64,000 nt of DNA. Source: Thiobacillus sp. (GTDB lineage: Bacteria > Pseudomonadota > Gammaproteobacteria > Burkholderiales > Thiobacillaceae). This document shows, piece by piece, positions 39,966 through 50,573 of this stretch. A model generated the notes under the pieces. The model ran no database searches, had not been told where the DNA came from, and saw only the letters and a program-made list of their open reading frames with translations. The translations under genes were made by a program, and so were the position numbers. The first letter of the stretch is position 1. The number at the start of each line of letters is the position of its first letter. The stretch lies in NCBI RefSeq assembly GCF_018780105.1, contig NZ_JADMKC010000002.1, positions 62,001-126,000 of the forward strand, given 5' to 3'.

Positions 39966-41222
39966 ATGCCCACCCCGCGTCTGATCCTCGACTGGAGCCT
40001 CTATCGGCTGGCTTTGCTGCTGGCCGCGCCGCTGATTCCGCTGCGGCTGCTGTGGCGCGGGCGGCGCGAGCGCGGCTATCTGCAACACTGGGGCGAACGG
40101 CTGGGGGCGGCGGACGTGCCGACAGGCGCGATCTGGATTCATGCGGTGTCGGTGGGCGAGATGCGCGCGGCGCAGCCGCTGATCGAAGCCTTGCGTGCCG
40201 ACCACCCCGATGCGCCCATCCTGCTCAGCTGCATGACGCCGACCGGCCGCGCCACGGCGGAATCGCTGTACGGCCGCTTCGCCCGCATCGTTTATCTGCC
40301 TTACGACTACGCCTGGCTGGTGCGGCGCTTTCTGCACCGCGCGCAGCCGCGTGCCGGCATCCTGATGGAAACCGAGCTGTGGCCGAACCTGATACATGCC
40401 GCCGCGCGGGCCAGCGTGCCGTTGATGCTGGCGAACGCGCGGTTGTCGGAACGTTCGGCGCGCGGCTATGCGCGTTTGCCTGCGCTGGTGCGCGCCTGCC
40501 TGCAGCGCATCGCCGTGGTGGCGGCGCAGACCGCGGCCGACGCCGCGCGGCTGGCGGCGCTGGGCGCACGCGCGCCGCAGGTCACCGGCAATCTCAAGTT
40601 CGACATCGCACCGCCCGCCGAGCAGCTCGAACGCGGCGCCGGGTGGAAAGCGGGTTGGGGCGGGCGGCCGGTGCTGCTCGCCGCGAGCACGCGCGAAGGC
40701 GAAGAGGCCCCGCTGCTGCGCGCCTTTGCCGGGGCCGCAGCGACCGACGTGTTGCTGGTGCTGGTGCCGCGCCATCCACAGCGTTTCGACGAAGTGGCCC
40801 GACTGATCGAAGCGGCCGGCCTGCCGTATCAGCGGCGCAGCGCGGGGGCGCCGCTCAGGCCGGAGTCGCGCGTGCTGCTCGGCGACAGTCTCGGTGAACT
40901 GTTCGCTTACTACGCGGCGTGCGATGTGGCTTTCGTCGGCGGCAGCCTGCAGCCGCTGGGCGGGCAGAATCTGATCGAGGCGGCGAGCGTGGGGCGGCCG
41001 GTGCTGGTGGGGCCGCACACGTTCAATTTCGAGGAGGCGACGCGGCTGGCGATCGAGGCAGGCGCTGCGCTGCGGGTGGGCGATGCCGACGCATGGATGG
41101 CGGCAGCGTTGCGGCTGCTGGTCGATGCGCCGGCGCGCGCCCGCATGGGCGAGGCCGGTCTGGCGTTTGCTGCGCGCCATCGCGGCGCGGCAGCGCGGGT
41201 GGCGGGGTTACTGCGCCGCTGA
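39966..41222 (+). CDS. waaA: 3-deoxy-D-manno-octulosonic acid (Kdo) transferase
   Basis: 418 residues from MPTPRLILDWSLYRLALLL, with an N-terminal membrane anchor. Family GT30 features: GAIWIHAVSVGEMRAAQPLIEALR, LLSCMTPTGRATAESLYG, LMETELWPNLIHAA and FVGGSLQPLGGQNLIEAASVGRPVLVGPHTFNFEEAT. It adds Kdo to lipid A precursors at the inner membrane. Its end overlaps the convergent tolC-like gene by 15 bp. Confidence 0.97.
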   Translation: MPTPRLILDWSLYRLALLLAAPLIPLRLLWRGRRERGYLQHWGERLGAADVPTGAIWIHAVSVGEMRAAQPLIEALRADHPDAPILLSCMTPTGRATAESLYGRFARIVYLPYDYAWLVRRFLHRAQPRAGILMETELWPNLIHAAARASVPLMLANARLSERSARGYARLPALVRACLQRIAVVAAQTAADAARLAALGARAPQVTGNLKFDIAPPAEQLERGAGWKAGWGGRPVLLAASTREGEEAPLLRAFAGAAATDVLLVLVPRHPQRFDEVARLIEAAGLPYQRRSAGAPLRPESRVLLGDSLGELFAYYAACDVAFVGGSLQPLGGQNLIEAASVGRPVLVGPHTFNFEEATRLAIEAGAALRVGDADAWMAAALRLLVDAPARARMGEAGLAFAARHRGAAARVAGLLRR

Positions 41223-42554
41223 GGCGGGACGCAGCACCTGATCGACGGTGGTCAGGTCTTCCGGGACGAGCGTGCCAACGGCCGCCTTGAGGCTGAGCCC
41301 GGCCAGAATGAACTGATAGCGCGCGGCAGCCAGGCGCTGCTCGCCGGAAAACACCAGCTGCTGCGCATTCAGCACGTCCAGCGTGGTGCGCACGCCGACC
41401 TGCACGCCGAGCCGCGTGGATTCGAGCTGCAGTTTGGTGGACGCCACCGTGCGTTCCAGTGCGCGCACCTGGGCGTCGGCGCTGGTCACGTTGAGGTAGG
41501 CCCGGCGAGCGCTCAGCACGGCATCGCGTTGCGCGGTGAACAGATCCTGGCGCGCTTTTTCCTGGTTGGCGACGGCCTGGCGCACCTGCGAATCGACGCG
41601 TCCGCCCTGATAGATCGGCACATTGAACTCGACCCCCACCAGCGCAGTGTTGATGTCGGCCAGGGTTATGCCGAGGCTCTGGTTCTTGTTGTAGTTGTAG
41701 CCCGCGACCGCATTCAGCGTGGGGTAGTGCCCGGCGCGGCTGAGCTCGATCTGCTGGTCGGCGATGGTCTTGTTGTAACGCTGGATCTGCACATTGAGGT
41801 TGCCCGTCTCGGCCTGGGTCGCCCACTCGTCAATGGCATGGGCGGCGGACAGTTTGCGGATGAGGGGGTCGATCAGCGCGGCCTGCTCGGCCTTGTCCGC
41901 CAGCGTGTCGAGCGCAGCCGGCTGCTTGCCGATGATCTGTTCCAGGTTGCGCAGGTTGATGTTGAGCGTGTTCTCTTCGGCGATTTCCTGCGCAATGGCG
42001 AGGTCGTAGCGCGCCTGGGCTTCCTGAGTGTCGATGATGGTGGCAGTGCCGACTTCGAAATTGCGCTTGGCGGCCGCCAGTTCTTCGGTGATGGCGGCTT
42101 TCTGCGCGCGGGTGAGGCCGACGTTGTCCTGCGCCTGCAAGACGTCGAAATACGCTTGCGCGGTGCGCAGGATCAGATCCTGACCCGCGAGGTCGAGCTG
42201 GCGGGCGACGATCTTGACCTGTTCCTCGGCCTGATCGACCTGCACCGAGCTGGCCTTGTTGTAGAGCGGCTGCACGGCGTTGAGATTGACGGCACCGTTG
42301 CCGTGCTGGGTGTCGCCACTGGGCAGGCTGGTGCGGACGTCGTTGTAGCGGGCGTTGCCGTCGATTCCGACTTGCGGCAGCAGTGCCGAACGCGCCTGTG
42401 GCAGGGCTTCCAGCCCGGCCTGATAGGCGGCGCGGGCTGCAGCGTACTGGGTGTCGTTCGCCAGCGCTTCACGGTAGATGTCGCCGAGGTTGGCCGCCTG
42501 CAAGGCCGGGCTGAGCGTGAGGCCGAGGGCGAGGATCAAAGGTTTGAGTTGCAT
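41208..42554 (-). CDS. tolC: TolC-family outer-membrane efflux channel
   Basis: 448 residues with a signal peptide (~1-20, LQA|ANLGDIY). Two tandem outer-membrane efflux (OEP) domains with the usual coiled-coil patterns: LGDIYREALANDTQYAAARAAY, TQHGNGAVNLNAVQPLYNKA, DLAIAQEIAEENTLNINLRNLEQIIG, then the second repeat EFNVPIYQGGRVDSQVRQAVANQEKARQDL. It forms the exit duct for type I secretion and RND/MFS efflux. It follows pcm and the rhodanese gene on the same strand (21-bp gap), an arrangement common in betaproteobacteria. Confidence 0.95.
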   Translation of the reverse strand: MQLKPLILALGLTLSPALQAANLGDIYREALANDTQYAAARAAYQAGLEALPQARSALLPQVGIDGNARYNDVRTSLPSGDTQHGNGAVNLNAVQPLYNKASSVQVDQAEEQVKIVARQLDLAGQDLILRTAQAYFDVLQAQDNVGLTRAQKAAITEELAAAKRNFEVGTATIIDTQEAQARYDLAIAQEIAEENTLNINLRNLEQIIGKQPAALDTLADKAEQAALIDPLIRKLSAAHAIDEWATQAETGNLNVQIQRYNKTIADQQIELSRAGHYPTLNAVAGYNYNKNQSLGITLADINTALVGVEFNVPIYQGGRVDSQVRQAVANQEKARQDLFTAQRDAVLSARRAYLNVTSADAQVRALERTVASTKLQLESTRLGVQVGVRTTLDVLNAQQLVFSGEQRLAAARYQFILAGLSLKAAVGTLVPEDLTTVDQVLRPASAAQ

Positions 42555-42575
42555 ACGGTTCCCGTTAATAAAGCG

Positions 42576-42893
42576 TCAATATCGTGGCATGGCCGGATCG
42601 ACTTCGTCTGCCCAGGCGGCCACGCCGCCGGACAGGTTGATGACATTCTCGAACCCCACGGACTCGAGATAGCGTGCCACGTGAAAGCTGCGCACGCCAT
42701 GATGACAGATGACCACTGTTTCGGCGTCCGGGTTCAATTCCTGGATGCGTCCGGTCAGTTCGCCCATCGGAATCAGCACCGAGCCCGCAATGCTGCAGCG
42801 TTCGGCTTCCCACGGTTCGCGCACGTCGACCAGAACGGGGGTGTGGCCCGCCTGCAGATAGGCGGCGAGTTCGGCGGGGCGGAATTGGCGCAT
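42576..42893 (-). CDS. Rhodanese-like protein
   Basis: 105 residues, one rhodanese domain. LVDVREPWEAERCSIAGSVLIPMGEL is the usual start, and the active-site loop CHHGVRS carries Cys63. Single-domain cytoplasmic rhodaneses (GlpE-like) transfer sulfane sulfur; the substrate is unknown. It starts 2 bp after the pcm stop and ends 21 bp before tolC, so it is probably part of one transcript. Confidence 0.93.
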   Translation of the reverse strand: MRQFRPAELAAYLQAGHTPVLVDVREPWEAERCSIAGSVLIPMGELTGRIQELNPDAETVVICHHGVRSFHVARYLESVGFENVINLSGGVAAWADEVDPAMPRY

Positions 42894-42895
42894 GT

Positions 42896-43549
42896 TCAGA
42901 ACACGAAAGCGGTCGGTTGCGGGGCGTTGACCAGTTCGGTCACGCAGGTTTCGAACAGCGTCACGCTGCGGAATGCGCCGGGCGCGGTGCAGGTGATGAG
43001 TTGCGCTTCCATCACCGGCGCGCTGCCGGTGATGGCGAACATTCGCCCGCCGATGCGCAGGCGGTTGCGGAACGCGCCCGACAGCAGCGGGGTCGAGCCG
43101 GTCAGCACGATGATGTCGAAGCCGGCCTCGTCGGGCCAGTCGCGCGCCGCGTCGGCGACATGCAGGGTGACGTTTTCGATGCCGTGGGCGAGCAGCTTGC
43201 GGCCGGCGGCGGCGGAAAACTCCGGGAAAATTTCGGTCGACACCACTTCGGCGGCGTTCATCGCCAGCAGCGCGGTGAGGTAGCCGCTGCCGGTGCCGAT
43301 TTCCAGCACGCGGTCGGTGGGGCGGATCGCGAGTTCCTGGATTACCCGTGCTTCCAGCTTGGGTGTCCACATCGCCTGGCCGTGGCCGAGGGGGATTTCC
43401 ATGTCGACAAACGCCAGCGCCTGGTGCGCTTCCGGCACGAAGTCTTCGCGGCGCAGCTTGAACAAAAGATTGAGCACGTCCTGATCCAGCACGTCCCAGG
43501 GGCGGATTTGCTGTTCCACCATGTTGTAGCGCGCCTGCTCGATGTCCAT
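42896..43549 (-). CDS. pcm: Protein-L-isoaspartate O-methyltransferase family protein
   Basis: 217 residues. SAM-binding features: VLEIGTGSGYLTALLAMNAAEVVSTEIFPEFSA. The N-terminal region RYNMVEQQIRPWDVLDQDVLNLLFKLRREDFVP is typical of the shorter PIMT-like proteins that precede rhodanese and tolC genes in betaproteobacteria. Canonical PIMT repairs isoaspartyl residues; this subgroup may have a different substrate, so the name is by family. First gene of the pcm-rhodanese-tolC set. Confidence 0.88.
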   Translation of the reverse strand: MDIEQARYNMVEQQIRPWDVLDQDVLNLLFKLRREDFVPEAHQALAFVDMEIPLGHGQAMWTPKLEARVIQELAIRPTDRVLEIGTGSGYLTALLAMNAAEVVSTEIFPEFSAAAGRKLLAHGIENVTLHVADAARDWPDEAGFDIIVLTGSTPLLSGAFRNRLRIGGRMFAITGSAPVMEAQLITCTAPGAFRSVTLFETCVTELVNAPQPTAFVF

Positions 43550-43627
43550 GTGTGCCCTTGAATATCAATAAGTTAGATGGGGACTTGCCTTGCAATTATT
43601 CCACATTTCGGCTAACTTGGACCGCTC

Positions 43628-43706
43628 GCCAGGGGTCTCCCGCTGGGCCGTTCGCCGCGTGGAGTGAGACATACCCTTTGAACCTGATGCGGTTGATACC
43701 GCCGTA

Positions 43707-43713
<7 letters not shown>
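43628..43713 (+). promoter_or_regulatory. TPP riboswitch (THI element)
   Basis: The conserved thi-box parts are present in order: AGGGGT, then TGAGA followed by ACCCTTTGAACCTGAT, and GCGGTTGATACCGCCGTAGGGA at the end. It binds thiamine pyrophosphate and would shut down expression of thiC, whose ATG is ~140 bp downstream. Confidence 0.95.
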
Positions 43714-45770
<2,057 letters not shown>

Positions 45771-45798
45771 ATCTGTTGTTCCGTTGCGGCCACTGCGC

Positions 45799-47526
45799 GT
45801 GATCCTTACCTGCTTTCGTCGGCTTGTCCAGCTCATCGGCATGCTGGTCATGTTGTTCGGCGCGTCAGCCGTTGCCGCGCCGCTGTCGGTGTTTGCGGAT
45901 CACGGCGCGGCAATAGGCCGTGCCACCGAAATCTTTCCGGAAACGGACGGCCGCCTCACGCTGGCCGAGGCGGCGGCGGCTTATCGCGCCGGCAGGTTCG
46001 CGCCTGGCGACAGTCCGGTGCTGAATTTCGGCATCGGCGCAAAGCCGGTGTGGATCCGTTTTGCGGTGGACAACCCGACTTCGCTCCCCGTACCGAAGCG
46101 GCTGTCGATCGAGACCGCCTGGCTCGATCAGGTCGATGTTTATTTCCAGCGTAACGGCCAGACCGTCGCCACGGCGCTGCTCGGCGATGTGAAGCCTTAC
46201 GCGCAGCGTCCGCTGGCGAGCCGTTTTTTTGTGGTTCCGCAGAACTTCGACCCGGGTGTCAGCGAGGTATTCATCCGCGTCGAAACGCCCGACCCCATGG
46301 TGGTGCCGCTCTATCTGCTGAGCCCGGATGCCTTGCGGGTGCGGCAGACGCAGCAGGAACTCAGCTACGGTGTCGTGTACGGCTTTCTGCTCGCCCTGAT
46401 GGCGTACAACGCCATTCTGTATTTCAGCCTGCGCAGTTCGCGCTATCTGCGTTACGCGATTTATCTGGCGATGTTCATCGCCATGAACGTGGCCTACACC
46501 GGCCATGGCTTCGCCTGGCTGTGGCCCGATTCGGTGCGCTGGCAGCAATGGTCCAACCCCCTCCTGATGCTGGCATTTGGCGTCAGCGGCTTGCTGTTCG
46601 CCATCCGCTTTCTGGATCTACGGGTGTATTTTCCGCGCGTGCGCCGCGTCGTGCTCGGTTTCTGCGCGGTATCCGGCAGCCTGCTCGGCGCGGCTGTGCT
46701 GCTGGGCAATCAGAAAGCCGCGCTGCTGGTGGCGTTCAGCTTCGCGCTCCTGTTCTCAGTTCTCATGCTGGTGCTGGGCGTCATCTCGGTTCGCGCTGGC
46801 CAGAAACCGGCGAAATATTTTCTGCTGGCCGCCTTTGCCGCGATGGTGGGTGCCGTGCTGACGGCGCTGTCGACCTGGGGTTTCATCCCGCACAACAGCT
46901 GGACTTTCCGCGCGGTGGAAGTCGGCATGCTGATCGACGCCACCCTGCTGGCGCTGGCGCTCGCTTACCAGATGCGCGTCGGTCAGGAAGACCGGCTGCG
47001 CGCCGAGCGCCTGGCGCAGCTCGACCCGCTCACCGGGCTCAACAACCGCCGCGCCTTCTACGACAAGACCAGCCCGCTGTGGGCGCATGCAATCCGCCAT
47101 GGCCACGCCACCTCGGTCATGCTGCTCGACATCGACCTGTTCAAGCAGACCAACGACGTCCATGGCCACGCCTTCGGCGACGAAGTGCTGAAAGTCGTGG
47201 CCGATGCGCTCCGCAGGTTCGTCCGGCATGAAGACGTGCTGGCGCGCTGGGGCGGCGAGGAGTTCATCGTGTTCCTGCCGGATTCTTCGACCGAAGCGGC
47301 AGGCGCGCTGGCGGAACGGCTGCGGATCGCCATCGCCGGCCTGCGCATCCCGCATGCAATGGACGTCATTGCGGTCACCGCAAGTTTCGGCGTGGCGCAG
47401 AAAGGCGAGCAGCACGCGACGCTGGATGCGCTGATCGCCTCGGCCGACGCGTGTCTGTACCAGTCCAAGCAGCAGGGCCGCAACCGGGTGACGGTCAGCC
47501 TGTCAGCGCTCGCGGCGGCGGGCTAG
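45799..47526 (+). CDS. Membrane diguanylate cyclase with 7TMR-DISM sensor
   Basis: About 575 residues from a GTG; the start is uncertain, with an in-frame ATG at 45841 as an alternative. A signal peptide is followed by a periplasmic 7TMR-DISM extracellular domain (~30-175; PVWIRFAVDNPTSLPVPKRLSIETAWLDQVDVYF), seven membrane spans (~190-390) and a GGDEF domain (~405-570). The active-site motif is RWGGEEFIVFLP (~484) and the inhibitory I-site RxxD (RHED) lies five residues before it, so an active, product-inhibited cyclase is expected. The DISM part probably senses a carbohydrate or other periplasmic ligand. It starts shortly after thiC. Confidence 0.9.
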   Translation: MILTCFRRLVQLIGMLVMLFGASAVAAPLSVFADHGAAIGRATEIFPETDGRLTLAEAAAAYRAGRFAPGDSPVLNFGIGAKPVWIRFAVDNPTSLPVPKRLSIETAWLDQVDVYFQRNGQTVATALLGDVKPYAQRPLASRFFVVPQNFDPGVSEVFIRVETPDPMVVPLYLLSPDALRVRQTQQELSYGVVYGFLLALMAYNAILYFSLRSSRYLRYAIYLAMFIAMNVAYTGHGFAWLWPDSVRWQQWSNPLLMLAFGVSGLLFAIRFLDLRVYFPRVRRVVLGFCAVSGSLLGAAVLLGNQKAALLVAFSFALLFSVLMLVLGVISVRAGQKPAKYFLLAAFAAMVGAVLTALSTWGFIPHNSWTFRAVEVGMLIDATLLALALAYQMRVGQEDRLRAERLAQLDPLTGLNNRRAFYDKTSPLWAHAIRHGHATSVMLLDIDLFKQTNDVHGHAFGDEVLKVVADALRRFVRHEDVLARWGGEEFIVFLPDSSTEAAGALAERLRIAIAGLRIPHAMDVIAVTASFGVAQKGEQHATLDALIASADACLYQSKQQGRNRVTVSLSALAAAG

Positions 47527-47566
47527 ACGTAGCGCGAGGCTGTCATTTGCGCCGCGTATAATCGGC

Positions 47567-47596
47567 GGGCGCGTCCACCGGGCGCGCCCTTTTTTT
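47567..47596 (+). terminator. Terminator before uppP, overlapping its promoter region
   Basis: GGGCGCG / CGCGCCC stem with a 9-nt loop and seven T residues, ~40 bp after the cyclase stop. A perfect TATAAT (47557-47562) lies just before the stem, so the uppP promoter and the upstream terminator are nested. Confidence 0.75.
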
Positions 47597-47613
47597 ATTG
47601 CCGAAACGTCGCC

Positions 47614-48444
47614 ATGATCGACCCCACTCTGCTGCTGCAAGCCCTCATCCTCGGCCTCGTCGAAGGCGTCACCGAATTCCTGCCGATCTCCAGCACCGGT
47701 CATTTGATCCTTGCGGGCCAGTTGCTCGGCTTCAACGGCGAGAAGGCCAAGGTGTTCATGATCGCCATCCAGCTGGCGGCGATTTTTGCGGTGGTGTGGG
47801 AATACCGGGCACGCCTCGGGCATGTCGCGATGACGCTGCACCGGGAGCCGGCATCGCAGCGGCTGGCGATCAATCTGATGGCGGGGTTCCTGCCGGCGGC
47901 GGTGCTGGGTTTCCTGTTCTACAAGGAGATCAAGGGCTATCTGTTCAACCCCATCGTGGTGGCGTCGGCGCTGGTGATCGGCGGGGTGCTGATTTTGTGG
48001 GCGGAACGGCGCAAGCATGTGATTACGACCGAGGGCATCGACGAACTCACCTGGCGACGTGCGCTGGCAGTGGGCTTTGCGCAGGCGCTGGCGATGATTC
48101 CCGGCACCTCGCGTTCGGGCGCGACGATCATCGGCGGCCTGTTTCTCGGGCTGTCACGCAAGACTGCCGCGGAGTTCTCCTTCTTTCTCGCCATCCCCAC
48201 CATGTTCGCGGCGACAGCCTACGACCTCTACAAGAACTGGCGGCTATTCGATGTGCACGATGTGCCGCTGTTCGCGGTCGGCGGCATCGCAGCCTTCGTC
48301 AGCGCGCTGATCGCAGTGCGCACTCTGATCAAATTCGTCAGCCGCCACGACTACACGCTGTTCGCGTGGTATCGCATCGTGTTCGGCGGCGTGGTGCTGG
48401 CGACCGCTTACTTCGGCCTGGTGGACTGGAGTGCGGGGCACTGA
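47614..48444 (+). CDS. uppP: Undecaprenyl-diphosphate phosphatase
   Basis: 276 residues. The two family motifs are visible: [22 protein letters not shown] (glutamate-rich motif 1) and [20 protein letters not shown] (PGxSRSGxT motif 2). About eight membrane spans. It recycles the undecaprenyl carrier for peptidoglycan, LPS and wall polymers; overexpression gives bacitracin tolerance. The RBS is weak; ATG chosen by family start. Confidence 0.97.
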   Translation: MIDPTLLLQALILGLVEGVTEFLPISSTGHLILAGQLLGFNGEKAKVFMIAIQLAAIFAVVWEYRARLGHVAMTLHREPASQRLAINLMAGFLPAAVLGFLFYKEIKGYLFNPIVVASALVIGGVLILWAERRKHVITTEGIDELTWRRALAVGFAQALAMIPGTSRSGATIIGGLFLGLSRKTAAEFSFFLAIPTMFAATAYDLYKNWRLFDVHDVPLFAVGGIAAFVSALIAVRTLIKFVSRHDYTLFAWYRIVFGGVVLATAYFGLVDWSAGH

Positions 48445-48458
48445 TCGCGCTGCCGATC

Positions 48459-48697
48459 ATCCTGAAAACCGCAGTTGACCGCTTATCCATTTAAGCGAGT
48501 CCACATGAATACTGAGTTTTCTGCCTTCGTTTGAGTACGCCGGTTGGGTGACGCCGCTACGCACCCGCTGACACGCCTGGCCGTGCGCCTACCTTTGTCG
48601 CTTCTCGTTGCAGGCCCCGGCCTGCCGCCTCGTCGCTTCGCGGTAGCCACCCGCCCAGACGCACCATCGGGCGCGTCCAACTGCAGTTTTCAGGATC
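48459..48697. repeat. 239-bp segment bounded by ~19-bp inverted repeats
   Basis: The left end reads ATCCTGAAAACCGCAGTTG (48459-48477) and the right end (48679-48697) is its reverse complement with one mismatch (C/T). The inside is GC-rich with no gene. The right copy covers the last bases of regA. This shape suggests a small non-autonomous mobile or repeat element, but no target duplication was found. Confidence 0.45.
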
Positions 48698-49223
48698 ATT
48701 CCGGCTTGGGCGGGTGCTTGTCGAGTTTGCGCTGCAGGGTGCGGCGGTGCATTTTTAGCGCACGCGCGGTGGCCGAGATGTTGCCGTCGTGCTCGCCCAG
48801 CACTTTCTGGATGTGCTCCCATTCCAGCCGCGCCACCGTCAGCGGTTCGCTGCTGACTTCGAGCGCGGCATCGGGCTGGTCGCGCTGCAGCGCGGCGAGG
48901 ATTTCGTCGGCGTTGGCGGGCTTGGCCAGATAGTGGCGCGCGCCCAGCCGCACCGCCTCGACGGCGGTGGCGATGCTGGCGAAGCCGGTGAGGACGACGA
49001 TGGCGATGCCGGGCCAGCGTTCCGTCAGCGCCGCCACCACCTTGAGCCCGGATTCGCCGGGCAGTTTCAGATCGACGATGGCATGACTCGGCGCAAAGTG
49101 TTCGGCGATGGCCAGCGCGCCTGCGGCGTTGTGCGCCAGCTCGACGCTGGCGCCGCGTTTTTTCATCGCACGTGCCAGGGTCTCGGCGAAATCGATATCG
49201 TCTTCAACGATCAAGAGCTTCAT
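48696..49223 (-). CDS. regA: RegA/PrrA/ActR-type redox response regulator
   Basis: 175 residues. The receiver (~1-115) has phospho-Asp in HAIVDLKLPGESGLKV, and a C-terminal Fis-type helix-turn-helix with the RegA-typical ending WEHIQKVLGEHDGNISATARALKMHRRTLQRKLDKHPP. With RegB it controls respiratory, carbon-fixation or photosynthetic genes according to redox state. Its ATG overlaps the TGA of the regB gene (ATGA). Confidence 0.93.
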   Translation of the reverse strand: MKLLIVEDDIDFAETLARAMKKRGASVELAHNAAGALAIAEHFAPSHAIVDLKLPGESGLKVVAALTERWPGIAIVVLTGFASIATAVEAVRLGARHYLAKPANADEILAALQRDQPDAALEVSSEPLTVARLEWEHIQKVLGEHDGNISATARALKMHRRTLQRKLDKHPPKPE

Positions 49224-50476
49224 GACGGAGGATTCCAGGGTAATTGGATGCGCACCAGCGTGCCGCCGTCGGCACGTTCGGTGAGGGTGATGGCGCCGCC
49301 GGCGCGTTCGATCGTGGCGTGCGTGAGTACCAGGCCCATTCCCCATCCATGCCCCGGCTTGCCGCTGAACAGCACGCGTCCGGTCTGGGCTTTCTGTTCG
49401 GTGGTGAAGCCGGCGCCGCGGTCGGCAATGTCGATCCACAGGACGTCGTCCTGCGCCGTTGCAGCGAGTTCGACGTCATCGGGCGAGGCATCGGCAGCGT
49501 TGTTCAGCACGTTCAGCACTGCCTGTTCCAGCCCCTCGGGCGGGGTGAATTCGCGCCGCGTCGACACCGGTTGGGTTTTCAGATGCACGTCGGGGCGGAT
49601 CACCTGCCAGTGGGTGACCAGTTCGGCCAGCCAGGATTCGAGCGAGATGGAATGCGGGGTGCCGTCCTGCGCGCGCGCGGCCAGCTGGGTGAGGATGCGC
49701 TTGCAGGCCAGCGCCTGTTTTTCGAGCAGCTGGCAGTCGGCGCCGATCTCGGGGTCGTTGGCAAACTCGGTCGCGAGTTCGTGCGCCGTGGTCTGGATGG
49801 TGGCCAGCGGGGTGGCCAGCTCGTGCGCCGCCAGTGCGGCCTGGGTGCCGAGTGCGAGGATGCGTTCGTCGCGCAGCTGTTTTTCGCGCAGCGCCGCGAG
49901 TTCGCCGTCGCGCGCGCGCAGCCCGGCGTGCATGCGGGTGATGAAATACGCGATCAGTGCCGCGCTGATGAGAAAGTTGAACCACATGCCGCCCAGGTGC
50001 ATGCCGTAGGCGGCGACCGGGTCGGCGATCGCCAGCGGCTGGTAGACGAACAGCAGCAGGGCGTAATAGCCGCCCGCCACCGCCGCCAGCAGCCACACCC
50101 AGCGCGGGCGCAGACTGATCGCGGCAACGATGATCGGCACCAGCATCAGCGAGACGAACGGATTGGTGGCGCCGCCGCTGAAAAAAACCAGCACCGCAAA
50201 CGCGGTGAGGTCGACCAGCAGATGCGCCAGAAACTCCATCTGCGTGGCGGGCGCATCCAGCCGCAGCCGCCATGCGGTGGTCAGCGCAAAGCTGCCGAGC
50301 AGTACCAGCACCGTGCCCATCGGCAACAGCGGCATGCTGATGTGCAATCCCCAGTGCAGCCAGGCGATGCCGGCGGCCCAGCCGGCGGCGAGCAGTCCGC
50401 GCAGCACCAGCAGGCGCCCCAGCAGGGCGCGCGTGGGCAGGGTCGAGAGCAGAGTGGAATCGAGGATGGAGGGCAT
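49220..50476 (-). CDS. regB: RegB/PrrB-type redox sensor histidine kinase
   Basis: 418 residues from MPSILDSTLLSTLPTRALLG. Six membrane spans are followed by the RegB hallmarks: FFSGGATNPF (the GGxxNPF quinone-binding motif), the H-box AALAAHELATPLATIQTTAHEL, and a conserved cytosolic Cys in EKQALACKRILTQ, the redox-active position. The ATPase domain contains NVLNNAADASPDD and GMGLVLTHATI. It phosphorylates RegA when the quinone pool is reduced. Gene order regB-regA with a 4-bp overlap. Confidence 0.92.
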   Translation of the reverse strand: MPSILDSTLLSTLPTRALLGRLLVLRGLLAAGWAAGIAWLHWGLHISMPLLPMGTVLVLLGSFALTTAWRLRLDAPATQMEFLAHLLVDLTAFAVLVFFSGGATNPFVSLMLVPIIVAAISLRPRWVWLLAAVAGGYYALLLFVYQPLAIADPVAAYGMHLGGMWFNFLISAALIAYFITRMHAGLRARDGELAALREKQLRDERILALGTQAALAAHELATPLATIQTTAHELATEFANDPEIGADCQLLEKQALACKRILTQLAARAQDGTPHSISLESWLAELVTHWQVIRPDVHLKTQPVSTRREFTPPEGLEQAVLNVLNNAADASPDDVELAATAQDDVLWIDIADRGAGFTTEQKAQTGRVLFSGKPGHGWGMGLVLTHATIERAGGAITLTERADGGTLVRIQLPWNPPS

Positions 50477-50573
50477 GGCGGCATTGTAATGCGCAGCCTG
50501 CGGCGCGCTCCCGCCGCGTGCTTCGCGTACGCGGCGGGATGACGGCAGAGCGTACTGCCCGGCTCCCAGCGTG

